A stretch of 64,000 nucleotides of DNA from Hutsoniella sourekii ATCC 700629 (GCF_000518205.1 NZ_JADD01000011.1:1-64000), one strand, 5' to 3'. Positions 38,536-48,912 are shown, counted from the stretch's first letter. Translations and numbers: made by a program. Notes: generated from the letters alone by a model not told the origin.

Positions 38536-39450
38536 ATGGAATCATTGATTCAAATCAAGCGTAAGATTGACTCTGTCGCTAAGACAGCGCAAATCACCAA
38601 CGCCATGAAATTGGTTTCCACCTCCAAATACAATAAGATGGTTGAAGAAGCAAAGCATTATGACCAATATGCAGGCCAAGTGCGACAAATGATGACTCAA
38701 ATGGTTCAAGCACCTATGTACGAGTTACCAGAGAACTTATGGATTGTGGAGGGGCAAAGTGAACAATTCGACTACCGCGACCTCCTGGAAAGGTCCAAAG
38801 ACCGGAAGATCGGTTATTTGATCATCTCTTCTGACAAGGGATTGGCTGGTAACTATAATTCCAATCTCTTGAAGTCGGTTGAGGCCTTCTTTGACAAGCA
38901 CCATGCCAGCAAAGAAGACATCAAGGTCTTTGCGATTGGTCAGCCGGTGGTTAAGTTTTGTCACAGCCAGCAAATTGAAGTGGTTCACCAACAACATTAT
39001 TTACCAGATTATCCGACCTATACCCAAGTGCAGCGGATCATTGAGCGAGCTATAACCCTATACACAGAAGGAGTCTATGATGCCTTGTATATTTGCTATC
39101 AACACTCGGTTAATGTCTTGCAAAGTGAGATTCGGATCGAACCCTTCTTGCCACTCAACCACCTCTTACAAAAAGACCAACCAAAGGTATCCTCAGTGGA
39201 CTATGTCACTGAACCAGGCAACCAAGTTGTCATCAACGAACTCTTACGCCAATATGCTGAGAGTCAGATTTATGGGGCAATTATAGACGCCAAGACAGCT
39301 GAACAAGCCAGCCGGATGCAAGCCATGTCGCAAGCAACCGATAATGCAGAGGATATTATTTCTAGTTTGAAACTTCAATACAACAAAGCTCGTCAAGTTA
39401 GTGTCACCAATGAAATGTTGGATATTATTAACGGATCGAGTGTTCAATAA
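38536..39450 (+). CDS. atpG: F1Fo ATP synthase subunit gamma
   Basis: A 304-residue central rotor shaft. The N-terminal helix (IKRKIDSVAKTAQITNAMKL) and C-terminal helix (ASRMQAMSQATDNAEDIISS) form the coiled coil. It is slightly longer than the usual 285-290, with the extra residues in the globular part. GGAGG precedes ATG 38536. Confidence 0.97.
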   Translation: MESLIQIKRKIDSVAKTAQITNAMKLVSTSKYNKMVEEAKHYDQYAGQVRQMMTQMVQAPMYELPENLWIVEGQSEQFDYRDLLERSKDRKIGYLIISSDKGLAGNYNSNLLKSVEAFFDKHHASKEDIKVFAIGQPVVKFCHSQQIEVVHQQHYLPDYPTYTQVQRIIERAITLYTEGVYDALYICYQHSVNVLQSEIRIEPFLPLNHLLQKDQPKVSSVDYVTEPGNQVVINELLRQYAESQIYGAIIDAKTAEQASRMQAMSQATDNAEDIISSLKLQYNKARQVSVTNEMLDIINGSSVQ

Positions 39451-39473
39451 AATATTACAAAGAAAGAAGGTAA

Positions 39474-40943
<1,470 letters not shown>

Positions 40944-40951
40944 GTGATCAG

Positions 40952-41380
40952 ATGACACAGAGACAAACAGTCCGAATCTCATCACCGGAAGGAATCATCT
41001 ACCAACAAGAAGCCTATAGTGTGAATGCCCAGACCATTGACACCGGGGTAACCATCTTGCCTCACCACGTCCCTTATATGACCGTTGTCAGCCGAGGAAT
41101 CGTGGAAGTCAAGGACAGCCTAGAAGCTAGCGAGAGCGACTATATCGCCCTCAGTGGTGGTATTCTGGAAGTCAACAACAACCAGACATCCATTGTCTGC
41201 AACTACGCTATTCACGCCAAAAGTCCTGAGGAAGGCAAGCTACTCCTGGACAAGCAAGAAGCCGAAGTAGAAGCTGCCCAAGCCCTCAGCCGTGACGATA
41301 CGGTTGCCTACCAACGAGCCCAAGTCAATATCAAGCGGGCCTTGAACCAGTTGGACGCTGGGCAGACTAAGGGATTTTAA
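40952..41380 (+). CDS. atpC: F1Fo ATP synthase subunit epsilon
   Basis: A 142-residue rotor and regulatory subunit. The N-terminal beta-sandwich (ISSPEGIIYQQEAYSV ... TGVTILPHHVPYM) is followed by a C-terminal helical hairpin (AEVEAAQALSRDDTVAYQRA). Last gene of the operon, with a terminator about 50 bases downstream. Confidence 0.95.
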   Translation: MTQRQTVRISSPEGIIYQQEAYSVNAQTIDTGVTILPHHVPYMTVVSRGIVEVKDSLEASESDYIALSGGILEVNNNQTSIVCNYAIHAKSPEEGKLLLDKQEAEVEAAQALSRDDTVAYQRAQVNIKRALNQLDAGQTKGF

Positions 41381-41432
41381 TTAACAATCAATATGAGGCT
41401 AGCACACATTGATAGCTAGCTTGCCTCAATCT

Positions 41433-41480
41433 AAAAAGCCGAACTTTCTATTCCTAAAGGAAGAAAGTTCGGCTTTTTTT
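41433..41480 (+). terminator. Terminator of the atp operon
   Basis: AAAAAGCCGAACTTTCT (41433-41449) pairs perfectly with AGAAAGTTCGGCTTTTT (41462-41478). Confidence 0.93.
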
Positions 41481-41520
41481 CATTTTGATCTTTAATCACT
41501 GTGCTAAGGGCGTTCTATCA

Positions 41521-41831
41521 CCCTTGAAAATAATTTGAAGTGCGATGGGCCCTCTCAATTGCCCCTGAAATAAATTTGAAGTGCGATAGGGGTGTTCTAT
41601 TACCCTTGAAATAAATTTGGGGTGTAATCGGGGCGTTCTATCGCCCTTGAAACAAATTTGAAGTGCGATAGGGTTGTCCCATTCCCCTTGAAAAGAATTT
41701 GAAGTGTAATAGGAGCGCTCTATTCCCCTTGAAATGAATTTGGAGTGCAATAGACCTGCCCCATTTCCCTTGAAAAATTTTGAGTGTGATAGAAGTACGC
41801 CATCCCTTTTGAAATAAATTTCAAAGTGAAT
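41521..41831 (+). repeat. 41-bp tandem repeat array 1 (8 units)
   Basis: Units begin at 41521, 41562, 41603, 41644, 41685, 41726 and 41767 (exact 41-base period) and a shorter last one near 41804. The conserved part reads cccttgaaataaatttgaag then tgcgat, followed by about 15 less conserved bases. The last unit is palindromic (ttgaaataaatttcaa). It is immediately followed by a decayed nnrD fragment. There is no coding potential on the plus strand. Confidence 0.9.
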
Positions 41832-41894
41832 AGAAGGGTCACTAGCCACCTTCAGGAGATCGGCCCCAGAATTGAGGCACCCTTTGGCAGCTAA
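41832..41894 (-). pseudogene. Decayed fragment of nnrD next to array 1
   Basis: 41839-41894 aligns without gaps to 52322-52377 inside nnrD at about 80 percent identity by eye. Translated on the minus strand it gives LAAKGCLNSGADLLKVASD, against LAAKGSLYSGAGLLTVASD in the intact protein. Only this internal piece survives; it directly abuts the last array unit. Confidence 0.8.
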
Positions 41895-41993
41895 TAAGAC
41901 TTACTTGAATCTTTTTGTGTTTATAGGATTGTTTAGTCCACTAGACCAGCTCCACCTAGGTGGTTGGTGTAGGAGAACTAGGCATTGCTATTA

Positions 41994-42011
41994 TGTACAA
42001 GATATTGTACA
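41994..42011. promoter_or_regulatory. YefM-YoeB operator
   Basis: Two TGTACA hexamers at 41994-41999 and 42006-42011, centres 12 bases apart, within the dyad TGTACAA-GATA-TTGTACA. The same core and spacing are known for the E. coli yefM-yoeB operator. It lies 20 bases before the antitoxin start codon. Confidence 0.85.
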
Positions 42012-42031
42012 ATATTAGTGAGGTGATCAAG

Positions 42032-42277
42032 ATGGAGACAACCAATTATAGTGATTTTAGACAAAACTTAAAGACTTATATGGATCAAATTAATGAGCAT
42101 TCCTTGGAATATACAGTGACTAGTCAAAATGGTAATGATGTCGTTGTCTTAGCTAAAAAGGACTTTGATTCTTTAATGGAAACTCACTACTTATTATCGA
42201 GTAAAGCCAATCGAGAGAATTTATGGGCTGCCATGGAGGAACTTGATCAAGGTGATTTTATTGATGAGGACTTGTAA
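42032..42277 (+). CDS. yefM: YefM-type antitoxin (Phd/YefM family)
   Basis: An 81-residue antitoxin that should bind YoeB and autorepress the operon. ATG 42032 has AGGTG 7 bases upstream. The N-terminal DNA-binding domain (NYSDFRQNLKTYMDQINEHS ... VVVLAKKDFDSLMETHYLL) is followed by the acidic toxin-wrapping tail (AAMEELDQGDFIDEDL). The stop codon overlaps the toxin start, ensuring coupling. Confidence 0.93.
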   Translation: METTNYSDFRQNLKTYMDQINEHSLEYTVTSQNGNDVVVLAKKDFDSLMETHYLLSSKANRENLWAAMEELDQGDFIDEDL

Positions 42278-42534
42278 TGAAAGTCAGATGGAGTAAAAGG
42301 GCTTATAAAGAGAAAGAAATTTGGCGGAATAAAGATAAGAAAATTTACCAAAAAATCATTCAATTACTTGAAAACATCAAGGACACGCCCTATTCAGGTC
42401 TAGGCAAACCGGAACTCTTAAGGTATGAGCTCAGTGGCTTCTGGTCGAGACGAATCACGATTGAACACCGATTGGTCTATCGGGTGGTGGAAGGTCGGAT
42501 TGAAGTGTTGTCATGTATGTATCACTATGATTAG
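42277..42534 (+). CDS. yoeB: YoeB-type ribosome-dependent mRNA interferase toxin
   Basis: An 85-residue RelE-fold toxin that cleaves mRNA in the ribosomal A site. The catalytic residues known from E. coli YoeB fall at the same positions: Glu46 in GLGKPELL, Arg65 in EHRLVY, and His83-Tyr84 near the C-terminus. The family signature WSRRI is present. The gene appears intact. A degenerate second copy of its 3' part lies 220 bases downstream. Confidence 0.95.
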   Translation: MKVRWSKRAYKEKEIWRNKDKKIYQKIIQLLENIKDTPYSGLGKPELLRYELSGFWSRRITIEHRLVYRVVEGRIEVLSCMYHYD

Positions 42535-42576
42535 CTGTTTGAATTCAGATTACAATATGCTAGAATTTAAGTGCCA

Positions 42577-42624
42577 GAACCCACTACGTTCCCTGATTTC
42601 AAAACCTAGTGGGTCATTTTTTTG
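42577..42624 (+). terminator. Terminator after yoeB
   Basis: ACCCACTA (42579-42586) pairs with TAGTGGGT (42607-42614), followed by CATTTTTTT. Confidence 0.8.
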
Positions 42625-42711
42625 ATGTCTTTTTGTTAGTAAGATGATCTTATGCTTTATCGAAGCATTTTTGTAGAAATTCGGGCTTACACTTATCCGT
42701 TAAATCAATGA

Positions 42712-42764
42712 ATTGGTCGAGCGAATAAGATTAAACATCGACTAGTCTATCGGTTGGTCGAAGC
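42712..42764 (+). pseudogene. Remnant of a second yoeB copy fused to adh
   Basis: 42714-42763 aligns to 42442-42493 of yoeB with two one-base gaps and over 80 percent identity by eye. The segment encodes WS..RI.IKHRLVYRLVEA and then runs in frame into alcohol dehydrogenase sequence. The gaps break its own reading frame. Confidence 0.75.
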
Positions 42765-43644
42765 AATAGGTGACCGCGTTCATGAGTTTGAAGTAGGAGA
42801 CCATGTGGTGATGTCTTATGCCCACTGTGGTCATTGTTCACATTGCTTGTCCGGCTATCCGACTACCTGCTTGAACTTCAATGAGCTGAACTTCGGCGGG
42901 CATACAGAAGATGGGGGCCACACTCATGAACTTGACGGTCAGCCCGTGAGTCTCTTTTTTGGTCAGTCATCCTTTGCAACTTACGCCAATGTTGAAGAGA
43001 AGAATCTGGTCAAGGTGCCCAAAGATTTAGATCTCGTTAAGCTAGCGCCATTAGGCTGTGGAATCCAGACAGGTGCAGGGACAGTTCTCAATGCCTTTGA
43101 TGCTAAATTGGGGGATAGTATTGTTGTTCTAGGTGTGGGTGCGGTCGGTTTAAGTGCGATTATGGCTGCAAAGATTGCTGGTTACAAGCATATCATTGCC
43201 GTGAATCGCAATGACGACAAGCTGGAAATGGCGCAGCATTTTGGTGCTACTGACTTGATTAATAATAAGCATAACCCGGATATTGCTGCTCAAGTTAAAG
43301 AAATTACTGGTGGTGGGGCTAAGTACGCCATCGATACAACCGGAAATACCGACATTATTGTCCAAGGCCTTCACAGCCTTCAGCCTCGAGGTGAACTGGC
43401 TGTGGTAGGGATGAACTTAGATTTTCAGATGAATATGCAAGAAGACTTGATGGCCGAAGGAAAGACTTTGAAGGGCGTTATTGAAGGTGATTCGATACCG
43501 AAGCTATTTATTCCTGAACTCATTGAATACTACCGTCAAGGCCAATTCCCATTTGATGATATGATTACGGTGTTTGACTTTGAAGACTTACAACGGGCTT
43601 TTGAAGAGCGCTCGATTAAACCAGTGGTAAGAATATCGGAATAG
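42765..43644 (+). pseudogene. Zinc-type aryl/alcohol dehydrogenase, 5'-truncated
   Basis: About 293 codons of a roughly 360-residue medium-chain dehydrogenase. The structural zinc cluster (CGHCSHCLSGYPTTC), the cofactor fold (VVLGVGAVGLSAIMAAKIAG) and the C-terminus ending VVRI are present. The first 60-70 residues, which carry the catalytic Cys and the GHE segment, are missing and replaced by the yoeB remnant. The start is not supported by a ribosome site. It should be enzymatically dead even though the remainder is an open frame, which suggests a fairly recent event. Confidence 0.85.
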
Positions 43645-43675
43645 TCTGTCACCTAGACTAATAATTGATAACCAG

Positions 43676-43763
43676 AAAGCGATAAAACGTACTTTGTCAT
43701 AGTGAGAGTTAAACTGAAAGTGACACTCTAACAAGCGAAGTATCCGTTCTTATCGCTTTTTTG
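43676..43763 (+). terminator. Long terminator hairpin after truncated adh
   Basis: AAAGCGATAA (43676-43685) pairs with TTATCGCTTT (43750-43759), with AACG/CGTT and GAGAGT-type inner pairings, then TTTTTT. Confidence 0.7.
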
Positions 43764-43797
43764 CACTTAAAGGAGGCCGTGCCCCCTGAACTTAATT

Positions 43798-44400
43798 TGC
43801 CACGAAAAAAGTTGGAGTGTGATAGTCTCGTTCCATTGCCCATGAAATGAATTGGGAGTGTGATGGTCCCGCGCCATTGCCCTTGAAATAAATTTGGAGT
43901 GTGATGAGCTCGCGCCATTGCCTTCGAAATAAATTTGAAGTGTGATGAGCCCGCGCCATTGCCCTTGAAAAAACTTTGGAGTGGGATAGCCCTAGCCCAT
44001 TGCCCTTGAAAAAACTTTGGAGTGGGATAGGCCCGCTCAATCGCCCTTGAAAATTAATTTGGGATGCGATTGTACCAGGCCATTGCCCTCGAAATAAATT
44101 TAGAGTGTGATGGTCCCGCGCCATTGCCCTTGAAAATTAATTTTGAGTGCGATGAGCCCGCGCTATTGCCCTTGAAATAGATTTGAAGTACGATTGGACC
44201 ATCCTATTGCCCTCGAAATAAATTTGGGGTGTGATTGCACCAGCCCATTGCCCTTGAAATAGATTTGAAGGGCGATAGAAGCACCCAATCACCCTCGAAA
44301 TAAATTTGGATTGCGATTGGATCGTTCCATTGCCCTTGAAATAAATTTGAAGTGCGATAGAAGCACTCAATCACCCTTGAAATAAATTTGAAGAACAATA
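43798..44400 (+). repeat. 41-bp tandem repeat array 2 (about 15 units)
   Basis: Units start near 43799 and at 43839, 43880, 43921, 43962, 44003, 44044, 44086, 44127, 44169, 44210, 44251, 44292, 44333 and 44374. The period is 41 with two 42-base units. Same orientation and core as array 1, but more diverged between units. It starts right after the adh terminator and ends beside an nnrD-promoter-like remnant. Leftward ORFs that appear here are a by-product of the repeat. Confidence 0.9.
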
Positions 44401-44409
44401 GCCGAGCAC

Positions 44410-44440
44410 CGTTCCTCTATATCTAGTCTTAACATAATAT
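44410..44440 (-). pseudogene. Remnant of the nnrD promoter/ribosome-site region next to array 2
   Basis: ttcctctatatctagtctta followed by acataat here resembles ttcctccattctagtcttag followed by cataat at 52510-52535, directly upstream of nnrD, with one gap. It contains the leftward -10-like TATTATG and an AGAGGAA site. No nnrD coding sequence remains between it and the array. The other bases of the 44401-44670 gap show only a likely promoter for the next gene (TATAAT 44635-44640). Confidence 0.55.
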
Positions 44441-44670
44441 TCTTGTTAGTTATTTCTTTGGACGCGCCTTTTTATCTTTCCTCTCAGTCAATCAAACTTC
44501 CATTTTTAACCTTCTCCAATCTCCTCTGAGGAAAGTACGAACCACTTCCGATCTAGTTAATTTCTTATCTGGCGAATCGGATGAAAATGAACGAATTCGA
44601 TGATAAATGCTTTTAATACAAGCTTTTGGTCTGTTATAATCAACTCCAATCTCTGGAAAGGATGATTAGG

Positions 44671-45843
44671 ATGACCAAACAATTAACAGATACGATTACT
44701 TTTCGCCATGGCGCTCAAGTTGGGAATCGACTGGTTCAGCCAGCCATGTTGACTAATAGTGGTCAAAATGACGGCTTTATTAGCCAGGATACCTTGGATT
44801 ATTACAGCGCCCGGTCGCGTTCGGCAGGGATGATCTTGGTAGAATACTGCTATGTCAGTCAGAATGGCGGTCCAGCCCTAACCAAGAGTTTGCACCGTCA
44901 ACAGTTGGGGATCCATACTGATGCGCATACTGAAGGCTTGGCTCAAGTAGCTCAAGTGCTTCAAAAAGATGGGCACAAGGCCTTGTGTCAATTAGCCCAT
45001 ACGGGTCGAGAAGCGGCTTACCGCATTCAATTAGGTGAAGATGTGGTAGCTCCTTCAGCGATTGACTACGACTTCTTAGATTACCCGGTGCGGGCCTTAA
45101 CGGGTCAGGAAGTGGAAGCGATTATTGAAGCTTTTGGTCAGGCTACTCGGCGAGCCATTGCAGCGGGCTTTGACGGGGTGGAAATCCATGGTGCCAATCA
45201 TTATCTGATCCAACAGTTCTTCTCTCAAACTTCCAACCACCGAGAAGACCAGTGGGGTGGTAGCTTGGCTAATCGAGCGCGTTTTGCGATTGAAGTGACT
45301 CGGTCAGTCGTTGAAGCGGCCCGCAAATACGGAGCGCCAGATGACTTTATCATTGGTTACCGGATTAGTCCGGAAGAAATCCATGGTGATCAAGTAGGCT
45401 ATGATTATCAGGAATCTAATCACTTGATTCAAGCCCTTACCGATCAATTTGACTTGGATTATATCCACTTGTCGCTACCTCATTATCAAGCAGGCCCTAG
45501 TGGACTCGACCAATCTTATGCTGAATTGGTTCAAGACTTCTTGCCTGAAGAAGTCAAATTAGTGATAGTCGGACAGGTTTTTGACGAAGAGACAGCTAAG
45601 GATGCTCTAGCCCATACGGACCTTGTCGCAACGGGTCGGGCGACGATTATTGACCCTGAGTTCGGACACAAGATTGACCAAGGTTTAGGCCATGAGATCG
45701 TGACAGCTATCTCACCTGAACAATTAAGTCGGGCTCACTGGACACCGGGTCTGGTTCACCTCTTTACCCAACCTCAGGGGGCACCTTACTTGAAGGGCCA
45801 AGAGACCATTAGTGACCTGTATGACCAGTATCCATTAATCTAG
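44671..45843 (+). CDS. NADH:flavin oxidoreductase / Old Yellow Enzyme family
   Basis: A 390-residue FMN-dependent TIM-barrel ene-reductase. ATG 44671 is preferred, with AAAGGA 9 bases upstream. Seen: an early PAMLTNSGQNDGFIS segment, the substrate/FMN motif CQLAHTGREA, the catalytic pair in EIHGANHYLIQQFFS (H and N), and NHREDQWGGSLANRARF. The conserved VATGRATIIDPEF is in the FMN phosphate region. It reduces activated double bonds of unknown substrates. There is no C-terminal iron-sulfur domain. It stands alone between array 2 and the T-boxes. Confidence 0.9.
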   Translation: MTKQLTDTITFRHGAQVGNRLVQPAMLTNSGQNDGFISQDTLDYYSARSRSAGMILVEYCYVSQNGGPALTKSLHRQQLGIHTDAHTEGLAQVAQVLQKDGHKALCQLAHTGREAAYRIQLGEDVVAPSAIDYDFLDYPVRALTGQEVEAIIEAFGQATRRAIAAGFDGVEIHGANHYLIQQFFSQTSNHREDQWGGSLANRARFAIEVTRSVVEAARKYGAPDDFIIGYRISPEEIHGDQVGYDYQESNHLIQALTDQFDLDYIHLSLPHYQAGPSGLDQSYAELVQDFLPEEVKLVIVGQVFDEETAKDALAHTDLVATGRATIIDPEFGHKIDQGLGHEIVTAISPEQLSRAHWTPGLVHLFTQPQGAPYLKGQETISDLYDQYPLI

Positions 45844-45940
45844 AGTCTAAATGAGCTAATTCTAACAAAATTAAAAAAAGATAAATATTTAGCTTGATTT
45901 TTATCATTTAATGATTTAAACTATTAAAAATTTACAAACT

Positions 45941-46201
45941 GTTGAAGAGGAAGTAACATTAAATCAGCTAACTACTAGCGAAGACGGAGGGTGGGAGCGT
46001 CTAGTTAGCTTAATGGATGGGCCTCGGAGGGTAAGGTGAAGGGTAGTAGCCTTAACGTGTGACGATCGTTAAATCGTTATAAATAATAGCGATATTATTT
46101 AGTGAGCGGATCTCTGTTGAGATCAATCAAGGTGGCACCGCAGGTTAGAAGCACTTGTCCTTAATCATTCTTTGGAATGGTTAAAGACGAGTGCTTTTTT
46201 G
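45941..46201 (+). promoter_or_regulatory. T-box riboswitch 1 (likely tRNA-Trp) of the trp operon
   Basis: It begins with GAAGAGGAAGTAA, the conserved 5' end of T-box stem I. The T-box core AAGGTGGCACCGCA is at 46129-46142, followed by a terminator with a long stem (AGCACTTGTCCTTAATCATTC ... to GAGTGC) and a T run ending near 46200. A UGG codon in the segment taatggatgggcc (about 46010) is the probable specifier. Uncharged tRNA should favour read-through. Confidence 0.85.
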
Positions 46202-46221
46202 AATAGATAGATAAACTTAAG

Positions 46222-46480
46222 ATTGGGAATAGTTAGACCAAGAACCTGACAGCAAGAACGTGATGATGGAAGACGTTTAGGGGATAGCTAACGATGGGCC
46301 CGAGTAACTAAGGATGGCTAAACTGCTTTAGTGGGCGGTGAACCGTTACGCAAGACTGGCGTTATCATCAGTCAGGAGTTGATAGACTCTAGTAAGTGGG
46401 TATTTAGATGCCAACAGAGGTGGTACCGCAGGTTGATGACTTGTCCTCATTTCTCTTTTTGGGAGAAATGGGGGCATTTT
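46222..46480 (+). promoter_or_regulatory. T-box riboswitch 2 (likely tRNA-Trp), tandem copy
   Basis: The core AGAGGTGGTACCGCAGG is at 46416-46432. The terminator pairs ATTTCTC with GAGAAAT and ends in a T run near 46480. The specifier region gctaacgatgggcccgag resembles that of copy 1, with UGG shared. It sits directly downstream of T-box 1, and trpD follows 27 bases later, giving a two-step gate. Confidence 0.82.
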
Positions 46481-46506
46481 TTATATATAGAATAGGAGTG
46501 GTAGGA

Positions 46507-47526
46507 ATGCAAGCAACTATAGAAACGATTATTAATGGACAGGACTTGAGTTATGACCAAGCTTATCATGCCGTTGAAGAGATGATGACTGGCCAGGTCA
46601 ACCCCGCACAGATGGCAGCTTATCTAACAGCCTTGGCCATGAAGGGGGAGACGGACCTTGAGATTGCTGGATCAGCAGCAGCCATACGGGACCAGGCGGT
46701 TAAGATCACGACCCCAAATCCCAGCTTAGAAATTGTCGGGACAGGAGGCGACCAGTCCTATTCATTCAATGTCTCATCAACAGCAGCCCTAGTGATTGCA
46801 GCCAGTGGGGTCCCGGTAGCCAAGCATGGTAACCGGTCCGCTTCTTCTAAGTCGGGAGCAGCCGATTGTATGGAGGCTCTTGGGATTAACCTGGACCAAG
46901 ACCCAGAATTAGCCCAGGCTTTACTTGAAGAATTGGGGATCTGCTTCTTGTTTGCCCAGAATTACCATCAATCCATGAAGTATGTAGCTCCTATTCGTAA
47001 GGACTTGGCCTTCAAGACGGTCTTTAATATTTTGGGCCCGATCACTAATCCAGCTTGTCCGACTTATCAATTATTAGGTGTCTATAAAGAAGAATTAGTC
47101 CAACCCATGGCTAAAGTAATCCAAAGTCTAGGCGTCAAGAGAGGCATGGTGGTCTATGGTCAAGACGGGATGGATGAAGTATCTATCTCGGCTCCAACTT
47201 CTGCCTTATTCTTTGATGGTGACCAGGAGACCACCTTTACCATTGAGCCCGAGTCCTATGGATTCCCAAGCTATAAAAAGCAAGAAATCGTTGGTGGCGA
47301 TCCTCAGGAGAACGCAGCCATTACTCGTGGCATCTTGCAAGGAGTGATTCACGGGGCGAAGCGGGATATAGTCTTGCTGAATGCTGCTTGTGGCTTGTAT
47401 GTAGCGGGACGAGCGGTGGATATCCCACAAGGTATCACTCTAGCTCGGCGGATGATTGATTCTGGCCAGGCCTACCGCCTCCTGCAAGCTTATATTAGAG
47501 CCAGTCAGAAAGGAGTCAAGGCATGA
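46507..47526 (+). CDS. trpD: Anthranilate phosphoribosyltransferase
   Basis: A 339-residue enzyme attaching phosphoribose to anthranilate. ATG 46507 follows AGGAG by about 9 bases; longer in-frame starts lie within the T-box. The PRPP/anthranilate motif GTGGDQSYSFNVSSTAALV and VAKHGNRSASSKSGAADCME are typical, as is NILGPITNPA. It is the first gene of the operon. No trpE or trpG precedes it. Confidence 0.97.
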   Translation: MQATIETIINGQDLSYDQAYHAVEEMMTGQVNPAQMAAYLTALAMKGETDLEIAGSAAAIRDQAVKITTPNPSLEIVGTGGDQSYSFNVSSTAALVIAASGVPVAKHGNRSASSKSGAADCMEALGINLDQDPELAQALLEELGICFLFAQNYHQSMKYVAPIRKDLAFKTVFNILGPITNPACPTYQLLGVYKEELVQPMAKVIQSLGVKRGMVVYGQDGMDEVSISAPTSALFFDGDQETTFTIEPESYGFPSYKKQEIVGGDPQENAAITRGILQGVIHGAKRDIVLLNAACGLYVAGRAVDIPQGITLARRMIDSGQAYRLLQAYIRASQKGVKA

Positions 47527-48320
47527 TTCTCGATCAACTCGCTCAATACAGCCGAGATCGGGTCCGCTTAGCCCAAGCTTCTAAGAGTCTATCAGCGATC
47601 CAGGCCGAAGCTCTGGCCTTACCCAGAGGCGACTTTCCCTTCGAAAAGGCAATGGCCAATCCGGGTCTTAGCCTAATTGGTGAAGTTAAGAAGGCGTCTC
47701 CTTCCAAGGGGATCATTTCGGAGGATTTTCCATATTTGGAGATTGCTGACCAGTATCAGACCAGTGGCGTTGATGCGATTTCCGTCTTAACGGAACCCAA
47801 GTGGTTCCTAGGATCTGATCAGATCTTCCAAGCCATTCGGCAAAGGGTGGACCTTCCGATGTTACGCAAGGATTTCACGGTGGATCCCTATCAGATCTAT
47901 GAGGCTAAGTTGTTAGGGGCTGATTGTGTACTAGTGATTGTAGCTCTATTGGATCAAGACTTAGGCCGGCTTCAAGACTACTTAAGTCTCTGTGATCAAT
48001 TGGGCTTGTCTGCGTTAGTTGAAGCCCATGACTTAGGGGAGATTGAGCTAGCCTGCCAGGCTGGAGCCCGGATCATTGGTGTAAATAATCGGAATTTGAA
48101 GGACTTCTCAGTAGACTTCAACAACGCCGAGCGCTTGCGTGATGCAGTTCCTGAAGGAATCCTCTTCGTCGCTGAAAGCGGGGTCCAGACTGTTAGCGAT
48201 GTTCAAGCAGTGACCCGATTGGGAGCGGATGCCGTCCTAGTTGGGGAGGCCTTGATGCGCCAGAAGCAACCGGGTGATTTGGTGAGGGCTTTCAAGCGGG
48301 GGGCGGCTGATGCAAGTTAA
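47523..48320 (+). CDS. trpC: Indole-3-glycerol phosphate synthase
   Basis: A 265-residue TIM-barrel enzyme closing the indole ring. Seen: LIGEVKKASPSKGII, PMLRKDFTVDPYQIYEAKLLGAD, GVNNRNLKDFSVD and FVAESGVQT, covering the catalytic Lys and Glu residues. It overlaps trpD by 4 bases and trpF by 11. Confidence 0.97.
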   Translation: MILDQLAQYSRDRVRLAQASKSLSAIQAEALALPRGDFPFEKAMANPGLSLIGEVKKASPSKGIISEDFPYLEIADQYQTSGVDAISVLTEPKWFLGSDQIFQAIRQRVDLPMLRKDFTVDPYQIYEAKLLGADCVLVIVALLDQDLGRLQDYLSLCDQLGLSALVEAHDLGEIELACQAGARIIGVNNRNLKDFSVDFNNAERLRDAVPEGILFVAESGVQTVSDVQAVTRLGADAVLVGEALMRQKQPGDLVRAFKRGAADAS

Positions 48321-48912
48321 GATTTGTGGCTTGAAGCGATTAGAAGATGTCGCCTACTGCAACCAAGCTGGCGTTGACTATGTAGGTTTTATCCTGGATT
48401 ACCCCAAGAGCCCGCGTTATTTAAGGCCAGGTCAACTAGCTCCACTCAGTTCGGCCGTTGGGCCGGGTATTCAAAAAGTGGGAGTCTTTGTTGACCCGGA
48501 CTTAGCGACCGTTACCGGCTTATTGGAGCAAGGCTTGATTGATATTGCCCAACTGCACGGCCAGGAAAGTCCAGACGAGATTCGCTTTTTGCAGGAAGTG
48601 ACCAACTGTCCGATCTGGAAGGCTTTTGGTATTCAAGGACCCGCTGATGTTGTGGAGGCTCAAGCCAGCCCAGCAGACCGGGTCTTGTTGGACTACAAGC
48701 AAGCCGGAAGCGGGCAAAGCTTTGATTGGCGCTTAATTCAAGGAATCGACCGGCCCTATATCTTAGCGGGAGGCTTGAATGCTAGTAAGATCAGGCAGGC
48801 TCTTTCACAGCTACAACCTGAAGCGATTGATTTATCCTCGGGTGTTGAGACGAATGGTTACAAAGACTTAGATAAAATAAAAGAAATAGTGAGGGTGGTT
48901 AAAGATGTCTAA
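48310..48912 (+). CDS. trpF: Phosphoribosylanthranilate isomerase
   Basis: A 200-residue TIM-barrel isomerase. The catalytic Cys is in [12 protein letters not shown] near the N-terminus and the Asp in [17 protein letters not shown]. The phosphate site reads [10 protein letters not shown] and DLSSGVET. It overlaps both neighbours, so the trp genes are tightly coupled. Confidence 0.96.
   Translation: MQVKICGLKRLEDVAYCNQAGVDYVGFILDYPKSPRYLRPGQLAPLSSAVGPGIQKVGVFVDPDLATVTGLLEQGLIDIAQLHGQESPDEIRFLQEVTNCPIWKAFGIQGPADVVEAQASPADRVLLDYKQAGSGQSFDWRLIQGIDRPYILAGGLNASKIRQALSQLQPEAIDLSSGVETNGYKDLDKIKEIVRVVKDV

Noticed and set aside
41496-41849. Leftward 117-codon ORF over array 1 (and similar ones over arrays 2 and 3)
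   Set aside because: They arise because the repeat lacks stops on the minus strand in most units; the product merely cycles through three phases of the repeat and has no own ribosome site.
46408-46506. Longer N-terminus of trpD
   Set aside because: These codons fall in the T-box antiterminator/terminator, and ATG 46507 has its own ribosome site.
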